Assembly (NCBI GenBank): GCA_965248715.1
Contig: CBDFKB010000006.1
Location: 1 to 64,000 of the forward strand
DNA length: 64,000 bases
Source: CBDFKB01 sp965248715
Lineage (GTDB): Bacteria; Pseudomonadota; Alphaproteobacteria; Rhizobiales; Rhizobiaceae
Reading direction: 5' to 3'
Shown here: positions 18,190 through 26,752 of the stretch, piece after piece
Layout: each line of letters starts with the position of its first letter
How positions within the stretch are numbered: position 1 is the first letter of the stretch
Notes under the pieces: generated by a model
Told to the model about the DNA's origin: nothing
Databases searched by the model: none
Seen by the model: the letters and a program-made list of their open reading frames with translations, nothing else
Made by a program: the position numbers and the translations under genes

Positions 18190-19281
18190 ATGACCAGGGC
18201 CAACGACAATGGAGCCAAGCAAGGGGCCGGCAGCGCACACAAGACCAGCAAGGGCGTAAGGCCAGGAAAGGCGCCACGTTCCGCACACACGCCAGAAGCA
18301 GAAATTGGCAATGGCGCGGCACCCAAGGCCAAAGCGGAAGAAGTTGCGGGGCTCGAAACCGAGGCGGTAGCAGAAAACGAGCAGCCATCCATCAGCGAAG
18401 CGTCGGCGCAAAAAATCGTTCACGCCGCCCATGACGGGGAATCGATCCGTCATTTTTTCGAAACTGGCGAATATCCATACGAGCGCATGATGAACCGCGC
18501 CGAATATGAGCGCAAGAAAGCGCAACTGCAGATTGAATTATTAAAAGTGCAGGACTGGGTGCGCGCCACCGGCGAGAAAATCGTGGTGCTGTTCGAAGGC
18601 CGTGATGCGGCCGGCAAGGGCGGCACGATCAAGCGTTTCATGGAGCATCTTAATCCGCGCAGCGCGCGGGTGGTGGCGCTCGATAAGCCGAGCAACCGCG
18701 AGCGCAGCCAATGGTTTTTCCAGCGCTACATCGAACACTTGCCGTCGGGCGGCGAAATCGTCCTGTTCGACCGTTCCTGGTATAACCGGGCCGGTGTCGA
18801 ACGGGTGATGGGTTTTTGCTCGCCGCAGGACTATCTGGAATTCATGCGCCAGACCCCCGAAGTCGAACGCATGTTGACGAGAAGCGGCATCCGCTTGTTC
18901 AAATTTTGGTTTTCGGTTACCCAGGAAGAGCAATTCCGCCGCTTCAAGAGCCGGGAAAAACAACCTTTGAAGCAGTGGAAATTATCACCGATTGATCGCG
19001 AATCCCTCGACAAATGGGATGAATATACCGAGGCCAAAGAGGCGATGTTTTTTTATACCGACACCGCCGACGCGCCGTGGACGATCATCAAATCGAACGA
19101 CAAGAAGCGGGCAAGACTAAACTGCATGCGCTACTTTCTGTCTTTGCTGCCTTATACCCACCGCGACGACAACGCGATTGGTGGCACCGACCCGCTGATC
19201 GTCGGCGCCAGCGCCCATGTGGTTGGCGCCAGCGATCATATTCTCGGCAAGAGTTTGCACCCGGGTCAACGGCGCAAATAA
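18190..19281 (+). CDS. ppk2: Polyphosphate kinase 2 (PPK2 family)
   Basis: A 363-residue PPK2 enzyme that transfers phosphate between polyphosphate and nucleotides. Walker A is FEGRDAAGKGGT (135-146), the lid/Walker B region is LFDRSWYNRAGVE at about 196-208, and FWFSVTQEEQFRRF and KWDEYTEAKEAMF are family blocks. The first ~80 residues are Ala/Lys/Glu-rich and probably disordered. GGAGAGG precedes the ATG at 18190. The insertion sequence and the interrupted repeat lie immediately upstream and may affect its promoter. Its 3' end overlaps the convergent gene by 16 bp. Confidence 0.94.
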   Translation: MTRANDNGAKQGAGSAHKTSKGVRPGKAPRSAHTPEAEIGNGAAPKAKAEEVAGLETEAVAENEQPSISEASAQKIVHAAHDGESIRHFFETGEYPYERMMNRAEYERKKAQLQIELLKVQDWVRATGEKIVVLFEGRDAAGKGGTIKRFMEHLNPRSARVVALDKPSNRERSQWFFQRYIEHLPSGGEIVLFDRSWYNRAGVERVMGFCSPQDYLEFMRQTPEVERMLTRSGIRLFKFWFSVTQEEQFRRFKSREKQPLKQWKLSPIDRESLDKWDEYTEAKEAMFFYTDTADAPWTIIKSNDKKRARLNCMRYFLSLLPYTHRDDNAIGGTDPLIVGASAHVVGASDHILGKSLHPGQRRK

Positions 19282-20228
19282 GACTGTTCTTGCCCAGCAT
19301 CGGCCAGATCGCGGATCGCTTTGCTGACCGCCTTATCTGGCGGTGTGGCGTCAAGAGCTCCAACCGCTAGGGCCAATTTGTCGCCGCAAAGCCGGTGCGG
19401 GCGAAACCACAGATAAGAGATCTCCGGCAGTTCGCGCCACACCGGGTTCACCAAGCCACCGGCGCGCACCAAGATCCAGGGCAGGCTGGCACGCTTTAAC
19501 GGCCCCGCTACCGCCACGCTTGCATGGGCCATCATTTCAGCACCGGTCATGGTGTGGCCGGCAAAGGTAAAGGTTTCGAAATTGGAGAATTCTTTCCGTT
19601 TGCCGGCGAGCGCGACGAAAGCCTTTGCCAAGTCCGGCAAATAGGCCCAAGCGTGGGGCACGTCGATTGGGCCTGGATAGGTGAATATACCCTTGGCTAG
19701 TTTGGCGGTGATCACCAAGTCTAACCAGGAACCGCCGACCGATCCGCCATAAAAATCGCCAGCGCGCAGGATGATGGTCTGTACCTGATGCTGGCTGGCC
19801 GCAGCCTCGAAAATATCTTCCATGGTGATGCGCAGCCGGCCCTTCTTGGTGTTCGCAAAGAACGGGGTTAGTGGATCGCATTCAGGCGGGATATTGCGCC
19901 CATAATTATACACATTTCCTGGAAACAGATGGGTCGCCTCGTTGGCCTTGGCGGCGGCGACAACGTTTCGCGCCAACGGTTCGGCCATTTGCCGCCATTT
20001 GTGGTAGGGCGGGTTGAGGCCGTTGAAGATGATGTGGGCGCCTTTGGTGGCGACGACCAACTGGTCGCGATCGAGCGCATCGGCGGCGCGGGTTTCGATT
20101 TCGCCCGGCAGATGGTCGGCGCGGCCGGTTCGGGTAATTGCGATGACCCGGTATCCGGCGGCGTGAAAAGCCTTGGCGGCGGCGGTGCCGATGCGACCAT
20201 TGGCACCCAAGATGACGATCGTTTGCAT
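19266..20228 (-). CDS. NAD(P)-binding epimerase/NmrA-like protein
   Basis: A 320-residue Rossmann-fold protein of the atypical/extended short-chain dehydrogenase group. The dinucleotide motif ILGANGRIGTAAAKAF starts at residue 5, and a modified catalytic region includes NVYNYGRNIP, with Tyr but not the usual YxxxK spacing. The coding strand has GAGGAAAG before the ATG at 20228. It is divergent from the LysR gene across one dispersed repeat. The substrate is unknown; it may be a redox sensor or a sugar/quinone-modifying enzyme. Confidence 0.8.
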   Translation of the reverse strand: MQTIVILGANGRIGTAAAKAFHAAGYRVIAITRTGRADHLPGEIETRAADALDRDQLVVATKGAHIIFNGLNPPYHKWRQMAEPLARNVVAAAKANEATHLFPGNVYNYGRNIPPECDPLTPFFANTKKGRLRITMEDIFEAAASQHQVQTIILRAGDFYGGSVGGSWLDLVITAKLAKGIFTYPGPIDVPHAWAYLPDLAKAFVALAGKRKEFSNFETFTFAGHTMTGAEMMAHASVAVAGPLKRASLPWILVRAGGLVNPVWRELPEISYLWFRPHRLCGDKLALAVGALDATPPDKAVSKAIRDLADAGQEQSYLRR

Positions 20229-20249
20229 AATCTTTCCTCGCTGTATGAA

Positions 20250-20354
20250 TTAGCGCTTGTCACGAAGCGTTGGAATAGCTTCGTCGCGCTATCTCTTTGT
20301 TTTTGCGTGTCATTTTGTCCAAGCCGGTATCCACTTTTGGGTGACACGCTCTAG
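20250..20354 (-). repeat. CTAG-type two-hairpin repeat
   Basis: A single GTGTCA-subtype copy from TTAG (20250-20253) to CTAG (20351-20354) in the divergent promoter region between the epimerase-like and LysR genes. The first-hairpin arm reads TTTTGTCCAAGCC here, slightly decayed. Confidence 0.9.
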
Positions 20355-20430
20355 TGAGTTCAATTTAAGAATTCATAATAAGATGAAAATACCAATTGAT
20401 GCATATTAATTATTCATTATTGTATTGAAG

Positions 20431-21312
20431 ATGAATTGGGACCGTGTTCGTCTGTTTCTCGAAGTCGCCGAGGCTGGCAGCTTGATTGCTGCCGCTGAGC
20501 GGCTTGGGGTTAGTCAACCGACTCTTGGCCGGCAGATCGACCGGTTGGAGCGCGAAATTGGTGTGACCTTGTTTCAACGCGGCCGCACCGGCATGGCATT
20601 GACCGAAGCCGGCCTGGCGCTGGTCGATGACGGCCGCGACATGGCGGCGGCGGCGGGTCGATTGCGACTGACCGCCCAAGGGGCGGTTGCCAGCGTATCA
20701 GGGCCGGTGCGGATCACCGCCTCCGATGTGGTTTCCAGCTATTTGCTGCCGGATATTTTGGTGGCACTCAAAGACGCTGAACCGGCAATCGATATCGAGC
20801 TCGTAGCTAGTAATCAGGTCGAAAACCTGCTGTTGCGCGACGCCGATATCGCGGTGCGCATGGTGCGTCCGACGCAAAACGATCTGATTGCCGCCAAGGT
20901 CAACAACATGGCGATGGGGACCTATGCGCACCGCGACTATCTGGCCCGGCATGGCACGCCGAAAACCATCGAACAATTATATGATCACCGCATTGTTGGC
21001 TACGACCGGGCTGATTTGATCCTGCGCACCATGGCCGAACTCGGTCTGACAGGCGGGCGGGAGATGTTTGCCTTTCGCACCGACGACCAAGTTGCTTATT
21101 GGGAATTGGTCAAGGCCGGTGCCGGCATCGGGTTCGGGCCACGCCTGATCGCCACCCGCTCGCCGGAACTAGTTGAGGTGGTCGAAGACTTGGCGATCCC
21201 GGCGCTACCGATGTGGTTGGCCTCGCACCGCGAACTGCACACTTCGGCGCGGATCCGCTTCGTGGTCGATTTTCTTGGCCGGGCGCTACGAGCCTTGCCG
21301 TTGTCGCGATAA
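20431..21312 (+). CDS. LysR-family transcriptional regulator
   Basis: A 293-residue LysR-type protein. The winged helix-turn-helix is at residues 1-60 (VAEAGSLIAAAERLGVSQPTLGRQIDRLE), and the substrate-binding domain follows from about 85. The ATG at 20431 has only a weak upstream site; a TTG six bases earlier is possible. It lies 89 bp upstream of dddP on the same strand and is divergent from the epimerase-like gene, so either neighbour could be its target. An inducer cannot be deduced. Confidence 0.92.
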   Translation: MNWDRVRLFLEVAEAGSLIAAAERLGVSQPTLGRQIDRLEREIGVTLFQRGRTGMALTEAGLALVDDGRDMAAAAGRLRLTAQGAVASVSGPVRITASDVVSSYLLPDILVALKDAEPAIDIELVASNQVENLLLRDADIAVRMVRPTQNDLIAAKVNNMAMGTYAHRDYLARHGTPKTIEQLYDHRIVGYDRADLILRTMAELGLTGGREMFAFRTDDQVAYWELVKAGAGIGFGPRLIATRSPELVEVVEDLAIPALPMWLASHRELHTSARIRFVVDFLGRALRALPLSR

Positions 21313-21401
21313 GACAGATCACGTCGCTGCAATCATTGGACGCGGCCGATTAAGCGGCATAGTCTCATGCAAAGTACAACGCACCAAATTTGGATCCTGT
21401 T

Positions 21402-22727
21402 ATGAGCGCCAATCCGTTCTCTGTGCCCAATCCCAAGATTGATCCGACCCGGCGCAAGCCGGACAATACGCCTGACGACAATGACCGGTTGGAAATCGGC
21501 CCGACCGCGCTTGCCTTTGATGAGTGGGCGGCGGCCGGACTTGAGTGTCCCGATCTTCAAGCCATGCGTCGCCATCGGCTCGCACGCTTGGTCGACGCCA
21601 TCAACGCGCGCGATCTGGCCGGATTGTTGATGTACGACCCGCTGTCGGTTCGCTACGCCACCGATACCACCAACATGCAATTATGGGCCGCGCACAATCC
21701 GTTTCGCGCCTGTTTGGTTACCGCAGACGGCCATATGGTGCTGTGGGAATATGGCGGCTATGAGTACATGACGTCTTACAATCCGCTGGTCAAAGAGGTG
21801 CGCTCCGGCGGCTCGTTTTTCTATTTCGCGACCGGTGATCGGACCGAGGAAAAGGCAGAACTGTTCGCCCACCAGATCGACGAGTTGATGCGCGCGCATG
21901 CTGGCGACAACCGGCGGTTGGCGGTCGACAAGGTCCAGATTGCCGGTCTCAGGGCACTCGACGAACTGGGCATCGAAGTGCATGACGGCGAGGAACTGAC
22001 CGAGCGCACCCGCGCGGTCAAAGGGCCGGACGAGATCAAGGCGATGCGCTGCGCGATTTATGCCTGCGAGCAATCGATCGCTGAAATGCGGGCGATGGTC
22101 GAACCGGGCATGAGTGAAAACGATGTGTGGTCCGAACTGCACAAATCCAATATCCGCCGTGGTGGCGAATGGATCGAAACCCGTATCCTTTCGTCAGGAC
22201 CGCGCACCAATCCATGGTTCCAGGAGTGCGGTCCGCGGGTGATCGGCAACAATGAAATCCTTGCTTTCGACACGGATCTGATCGGCTGCTATGGCATGTG
22301 CACCGACATTTCCCGGACCTGGTTCATCGGTGACGGCGAGCCGACCCAAAGGCAAAAGGACATGCATGCGCTGGCCCATGACCACATCATGCAAAACGCC
22401 GAACTGGTGCGGCCAGGAATTTCGTTCCAAGAGCTTAGTTTCAACGGTCACCAATTGCCGGAAATCTATGTGCCGCAACGTTATGGCTCGCGGTTTCACG
22501 GGGTTGGATTGTGCGACGAATGGCCGTCGATCAAATACACTGTCGACTGGGAAGAGCGCGGTTATGAAGGGGTGTTGGAAGAAGGCATGATGTTGTGTGT
22601 CGAAGCCTATATCGGCGAGGTTGGCGGGCCGGACGGCATTAAGCTCGAAGACCAGTTACTGGTGACCGAAACCGGCTATGAAAACTTGACCAGCTGCCCG
22701 TTCGACCCGAGACTGTCGGCGCGCTGA
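21402..22727 (+). CDS. dddP: DMSP lyase DddP (M24 peptidase fold)
   Basis: A 441-residue protein of the M24 (creatinase/aminopeptidase P) fold that resembles DddP closely. DddP cleaves dimethylsulfoniopropionate to dimethyl sulfide and acrylate. Family blocks NTPDDNDRLEIGPT (22-35), RYATDTTNMQLW (84-95) and WIETRILSSGPRTNPWFQECGPR (257-279) are present. The metal ligands Asp290, Asp292, Asp302, His366, Glu401, Glu416 and the proposed catalytic Asp372 all occur. Compared with my recollection of the Ruegeria lacuscaerulensis DddP numbering, every one is shifted by exactly five. The ATG at 21402 gives the usual N-terminus. It follows a LysR gene in the same direction. No acrylate-processing genes adjoin it. 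Confidence 0.9.
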   Translation: MSANPFSVPNPKIDPTRRKPDNTPDDNDRLEIGPTALAFDEWAAAGLECPDLQAMRRHRLARLVDAINARDLAGLLMYDPLSVRYATDTTNMQLWAAHNPFRACLVTADGHMVLWEYGGYEYMTSYNPLVKEVRSGGSFFYFATGDRTEEKAELFAHQIDELMRAHAGDNRRLAVDKVQIAGLRALDELGIEVHDGEELTERTRAVKGPDEIKAMRCAIYACEQSIAEMRAMVEPGMSENDVWSELHKSNIRRGGEWIETRILSSGPRTNPWFQECGPRVIGNNEILAFDTDLIGCYGMCTDISRTWFIGDGEPTQRQKDMHALAHDHIMQNAELVRPGISFQELSFNGHQLPEIYVPQRYGSRFHGVGLCDEWPSIKYTVDWEERGYEGVLEEGMMLCVEAYIGEVGGPDGIKLEDQLLVTETGYENLTSCPFDPRLSAR

Positions 22728-22744
22728 ACTTGGTACCCTTGTTA

Positions 22745-23044
22745 TAATACCAGCCGCATTTGCTTTTCACCTATTGACAGGAAATAGTTCGCGAAGAGCG
22801 AACCGGCGTTTATGCGCCGCGCCCGCGCAGGCCTTAGCGAAGCGAAGAATTGCCGTGAGAAGAACGCCAAATAGCAGTGAGCCAAAAATCACTGGGTTTG
22901 CTTTTCACCTATTGACTGGAAATAGTTCGCGAAGAGCGAACCGGCGTTTATGCGCCGCGCCCGCGCAGGCCTTAGCGAAGCGAAGAATTGCCGTGAGAAG
23001 AACGCCAAATAGCAGTGAGCCAAAGATCACTGGGTTTGGTATTA
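22745..23044. repeat. Tandem 138-bp direct repeat bracketed by TAATACCA inverted ends
   Basis: Two almost identical 138-bp units lie at 22759-22896 and 22897-23034, differing at only about two bases. Each contains the hairpin GTTCGCGAAGAGCGAAC and the Gly/Cys-rich GCGCCGCGCCCGCGC. The pair is flanked by TAATACCA (22745-22752) and its reverse complement TGGTATTA (23037-23044). A 106-codon open frame runs through both units but looks like a by-product. Confidence 0.88.
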
Positions 23045-23126
23045 GCAGGATTTTTGATGTGCTGGCCGAACGCTTGCAACAAAAATTTGCATAAACTCAC
23101 ATTCAACCAGGCCGCTATTTGTATGA

Positions 23127-23912
23127 TTAGTCCGCTGAAGCGGCGACCGGCGCGTCACTATAGTCGGCCATTGCCAGGTCGGGCGGGCACAGATCATGGG
23201 GCTGGCTGTTGATCTGCGACAGGGTCATTTTCGGGATTATCGCGGTACGCGGATTGATGTCAAAGCCTGCCTGGCGCAAGCCCTCGGCGGCCCAACTGTT
23301 ACAGGTCGCCAGCAGGTGATATTTCGAAGTGCTGGAATAAAACCGGCCATCGGTGAACCGGCCCTGTTGTACCGGCTCCATGTCTTCGATTTCGCTGCGC
23401 AAAAATCCGACCAAATTAGCCAAATTCTTGCTCGGCACCCTTAGTTCGATGATACTGCGCGGCAAATTTTTCATGAACTCCATGGTTTGGAAATACGGGA
23501 TGTCGGAGCGCTCATAGATCGACATCGGCTCGAAATCATAGCCGGCGACATGAACGCTGGAATAAGACGGCCACAACAATGCGTTCATGATTACCCCGAC
23601 CCGCTTGAAGCCGGTCAGTTCATGTAGCCTGGTGTAAAATTGATGATCGCCCCAGCCGAAATCGAGCCATTTTCCCTGGGATAGCGAAGCCAGTTCACTG
23701 CCGCCAAGGCGCCGCACATCGTTGGTGTTGACCACTAGCGCCATATGCACGGTGTTGCGGCGCAGGAAAATCCGATGACATTGTTCGGCGTTGGTGATGG
23801 TTGGCGCCTGTCGTAACGGCCCCATTGGGGTCACGGCGACTGCCGCGCCGAGCAACCCATAGGCGGCCAGCAGGAAAACGGCATATTTCGCGATTTTGCG
23901 CAGGATTTTCAT
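23127..23912 (-). CDS. DUF2459 family membrane-anchored protein
   Basis: A 261-residue protein with an N-terminal transmembrane anchor at about 9-29 and DUF2459 features: HRIFLRRNTVHMALVVN, LDFGWGDHQFY, and the C-terminal TCNSWAAEGLRQAG. The conserved Cys/Asn in the last block and the WGD motif suggest an enzyme-like periplasmic domain, but no activity is known. The ATG at 23912 was chosen as the first codon giving a signal-anchor. The tandem repeat lies at its 3' side. Confidence 0.8.
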   Translation of the reverse strand: MKILRKIAKYAVFLLAAYGLLGAAVAVTPMGPLRQAPTITNAEQCHRIFLRRNTVHMALVVNTNDVRRLGGSELASLSQGKWLDFGWGDHQFYTRLHELTGFKRVGVIMNALLWPSYSSVHVAGYDFEPMSIYERSDIPYFQTMEFMKNLPRSIIELRVPSKNLANLVGFLRSEIEDMEPVQQGRFTDGRFYSSTSKYHLLATCNSWAAEGLRQAGFDINPRTAIIPKMTLSQINSQPHDLCPPDLAMADYSDAPVAASAD

Positions 23913-23942
23913 CAGACCAAAATTTCGCCGAGAACAAGCGGT

Positions 23943-24000
23943 AATACCAAGCGTCCTTACTATTGACTCATATGGGTTAACAGTAAGGACGCTTGGTATT
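23943..24000. repeat. 19-bp perfect inverted repeat with TAATACCA-type ends
   Basis: AATACCAAGCGTCCTTACT at 23943-23961 is repeated exactly in reverse complement at 23982-24000 with a 20-base loop. The ends (AATACCA) and the inner word CTATTGAC are shared with the tandem-repeat block at 22745-23044, suggesting one family of small elements. Confidence 0.85.
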
Positions 24001-24142
24001 CATACCGGCTTGGTTGCTTTCGATAAAGAGCCCAATTCGCGCCACTCGTCGTCAAATATGCCCAGCATGTCCTTCCTCCTCGCGCCACGAAGCTGTACCA
24101 ATGGGATCAAACCGGCATTACAACCATAATTGTCCACGGACC

Positions 24143-24247
24143 CTAGAGCGTGTCACCCAAAAGTGGGTGCCGGTTTTGGAAAAATGACACGCATAAACAA
24201 AGAGATAGCGCGACGAAGCAAATCCTACGCTTGGTGACAAGCGCTAG
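24143..24247 (+). repeat. CTAG-type two-hairpin repeat
   Basis: A single GTGTCA-subtype copy bounded by CTAG at 24143-24146 and CTAG at 24244-24247. Confidence 0.93.
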
Positions 24248-24253
24248 GGTCGT

Positions 24254-24306
24254 TTTGATGAATTCCAAGTCAATCATGAAACCCAATTGACTTCGAATTC
24301 ATCAAA
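24254..24306. repeat. 21-bp inverted repeat upstream of a small secreted-protein gene
   Basis: TTTGATGAATTCCAAGTCAAT at 24254-24274 pairs with 24286-24306 with one mismatch and an 11-base loop. It lies directly after the dispersed repeat and 33 bp before the next start codon, so it may be a mobile-element relic or an mRNA leader structure. Confidence 0.7.
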
Positions 24307-24338
24307 GGGACTCTGAAATCGGCTGGAGGCAATCGGCG

Positions 24339-24758
24339 GTGATCGCAAGGCATCTTTTTGTTCTAAACTTTCTTTTCGCAATTGTCGTTGGCTCTTCGGC
24401 AGGCTCGGCGACCGATCACAGCGAAGAACTTATATTGACCAGCGAGGAGATTTTCCAGGCGGTAACCGGTAACCGGTTCGATGTCACCTGCCGTGACCAG
24501 ACTGGCAGTATCTACAATTTGGACGATGGTTCGCTCGAGGTCGAATTTAGGGTCACGATGACCGGGCGATGGTGGCTTGGCGAAAACCAGTATTGCCGGG
24601 CAATCGAGGTGCCTTCAATCTACCATTCGTTATTGCCGGATATGATCCGAAACGAACTAACCGCATGCTATTGGGTTACCCCTTCGCCTTTGGGCACGTT
24701 GTTGATGAGCAATGGCTGTGAGTGGCGTCCGAGCGAGCCGACGGCAAAAGCCGAATAA
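24339..24758 (+). CDS. Small secreted protein of unknown function
   Basis: I do not recognise this 139-residue protein. It starts at GTG 24339 with GGAGG at 24325-24329, has a signal peptide (hydrophobic 5-18, then SSAGSA), and a mature part with four Cys (CRDQT, YCRAIE, ACYWV, GCEW), which suggests disulfide bonds. Charge and composition look like a genuine exported protein. It is convergent with the D,D-carboxypeptidase gene. Confidence 0.6.
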   Translation: MIARHLFVLNFLFAIVVGSSAGSATDHSEELILTSEEIFQAVTGNRFDVTCRDQTGSIYNLDDGSLEVEFRVTMTGRWWLGENQYCRAIEVPSIYHSLLPDMIRNELTACYWVTPSPLGTLLMSNGCEWRPSEPTAKAE

Positions 24759-24813
24759 TTCCCCAATCAATATGGGTGACTGCATATCAGCTCCACGCTT
24801 TATGAGGAGTACC

Positions 24814-26136
24814 CTACATCGCCAGCCAGGATGCGACTATGCGGTCGTTTGGCGGTATCAGCCGATCAGGCCGCGATTTTGGCACTGGCGAGGGGTCGGC
24901 GATCGCAGGAATGGTGGCCAGGATAGCGTGGTTGTCATCCGCCGCGTTGATGGCGAAATTGTCGCCATGGGGGGTCAACCGGCTTGGTCGCCGCGTCGGC
25001 ACTGGATAGATATACTGCGGTGCGGAACCGTTGACCACTTGGATATTGACCGGGCTTGGTCCGCTCGCCCCACCTAGCTTCACCCAAGCGTCCGTGCCGG
25101 TTTGGATGCGGGGTGTAAGGAATACATCTTCCACCCTAACCAGGGATTGTTCGGCCGCCAATCGACGCGCTATTTCCGCCCCGTCGACAATCTCCGCATT
25201 GGCTGAATTGGTTTTACGACGGCACACCTGTCGCGATATGTCCTTCGGCGGCACCGGGTTCGATACGCGGGCAAAAGAAGAAATGTGCGGTGCGGCTTCC
25301 CAATGCATGGTGGCAAATCCGTCGCTCAACAGCCGGGCAGCGCGAATGTTGCGAAAGGTCGATTTGCGCGCGCCGAGCACCACGGCGATCAATGCGCGGC
25401 CATCAATTTGGGCGCTGGCGACAATGTTAAGGCCGGATGCGCAAAGGTAACCGGTCTTCATGCCGGTGGCACCGGCGAACCGTTCCAGCAAGGAGTTGTG
25501 ATTGCGCAGGCGCCATCTGCCATGGCGGATTGCGGTGATCGAGAAATAGTCGAGATAGGGCCGGTAATTGCGGTGCAGCTCCATCGCCAACAACGCCAGA
25601 TCGAATGCGGATGTGTATTGCCCGGGCTCATGCAGGCCGTGGGTGTTAAGCAAATGGGTGTCGCGCATGCCAAGCGCTTCGGCGTGGCGGTTCATGCGTC
25701 CAACGAAGGCCGGTTCATTGCCGGCAATCGCCTCGGCCAGCGCCACCGCCACATCATTGGCCGATTTGACCAGCATCATCTTCAATGCATTGTCGATGTT
25801 CATGATGGTGCCAAGCGGAAAACCCATCTTGGTTGGTGGCTTGGCTAGGGCCTGCTGGGATATTCGTACCGGCGATTGCAAAGTAATCTCGCCCGTCTCC
25901 AGCGCCCTGAATACCGTATAGGCGGTCATCATTTTGACCACCGATGCCGGGTGCCAACGATTGTTGGCATGGTTTGCCGCCAGTACCGCGCCGGTTTCAG
26001 CGTCAACCAAGATATAGGGGCGGGCGTGGGCGTTGTGTGGTGCAAGCACCAATGCGAGCGCCAATACGCAACAACAACCAATCAACCAGGTGACAAATTT
26101 GCCAACAGGCACAAACACCAAAACTCTCCGGTCCAT
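24814..26136 (-). CDS. D-alanyl-D-alanine carboxypeptidase (S11 penicillin-binding protein)
   Basis: A 440-residue exported peptidase that trims pentapeptide side chains of peptidoglycan. The active-site triads are all present: SVVK (Ser65-Lys68), SAN (125-127) and KTG (227-229). A signal/anchor segment lies at about 14-36 and ends in NAHA. The C-terminal ~120 residues are Pro/Asp-rich and lack a clear domain, so this resembles the DacC/DacF branch without the usual beta-rich tail. The ATG at 26136 has only a closely spaced GGGAG. Confidence 0.93.
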   Translation of the reverse strand: MDRRVLVFVPVGKFVTWLIGCCCVLALALVLAPHNAHARPYILVDAETGAVLAANHANNRWHPASVVKMMTAYTVFRALETGEITLQSPVRISQQALAKPPTKMGFPLGTIMNIDNALKMMLVKSANDVAVALAEAIAGNEPAFVGRMNRHAEALGMRDTHLLNTHGLHEPGQYTSAFDLALLAMELHRNYRPYLDYFSITAIRHGRWRLRNHNSLLERFAGATGMKTGYLCASGLNIVASAQIDGRALIAVVLGARKSTFRNIRAARLLSDGFATMHWEAAPHISSFARVSNPVPPKDISRQVCRRKTNSANAEIVDGAEIARRLAAEQSLVRVEDVFLTPRIQTGTDAWVKLGGASGPSPVNIQVVNGSAPQYIYPVPTRRPSRLTPHGDNFAINAADDNHAILATIPAIADPSPVPKSRPDRLIPPNDRIVASWLAM

Positions 26137-26238
26137 AGCTCCCAGTTTTCATATTAGCGGTTTTGCAGCGGCAGGCAAACGCCGGGTTACACCCCGGCAC
26201 CACAATCATGAACCTCAACAGACCCTAAAGCGATGCCC

Positions 26239-26650
26239 TTAATCGGCTTGGACCCTGAAACGAAACACACTTTCATGATCTGGCAAGCGGCGGCGTTTTC
26301 CGGTCAATTGGCGCGCTAACATGTAGGTGCTGCGGCGTAGGAACCGCAGCAGCTCGCCCCGGTCCCGATAGTGGCCATATTGCTTGGGTGTGATCGGCTC
26401 ACCGATCACCAGGTCCATTGGGGTTTTCATGCGGCGGGCGGTTTCACGGAAAATCAACGCCAGACGGATGGTTTGGCTAAGATGGCTGGCGATCTGAAAC
26501 AGGCGTGAGTTATGGCCGTCGAAATATACCGGGATAACGGTCGCCTCGGTGCGCCGCATAAGTTTGGCGGTGAATTGATGCCATTCAAGATCGACTGCGG
26601 CGCCACAAGGATGGTTGGGCGAGCGAAATCCATATGCAGATAGTCGTAGT
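26239..26650 (-). pseudogene. 5'-truncated lysophospholipid acyltransferase (PlsC-like) remnant
   Basis: The last ~105 codons read as the C-terminal half of a PlsC/OlsA-like acyltransferase (AAVDLEWHQFTAKLMRRTEA, then VIPVYFDGHNSRLFQIASHLS). Upstream of about 26650 the frame meets stops and the N-terminal HX4D catalytic block is missing. An internal ATG at 26559 would give 106 residues without an active site. I read it as a decayed gene; 26651-26752 holds no recognisable sequence. Confidence 0.7.
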
Positions 26651-26752
26651 ATCCGGTCAATTAGTAGACATTATCGTCGGCAGTGATAATGGCGACGTCA
26701 AAGCCTGTATTTACGAGCCGGCGACAGAACTCCTCCATGGGTGCGGCAAACG

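Noticed and set aside
22774..23094. 106-codon frame with an internal duplicated protein sequence
   Set aside because: It simply reads through the two 138-bp DNA repeats; no ribosome site or domain.
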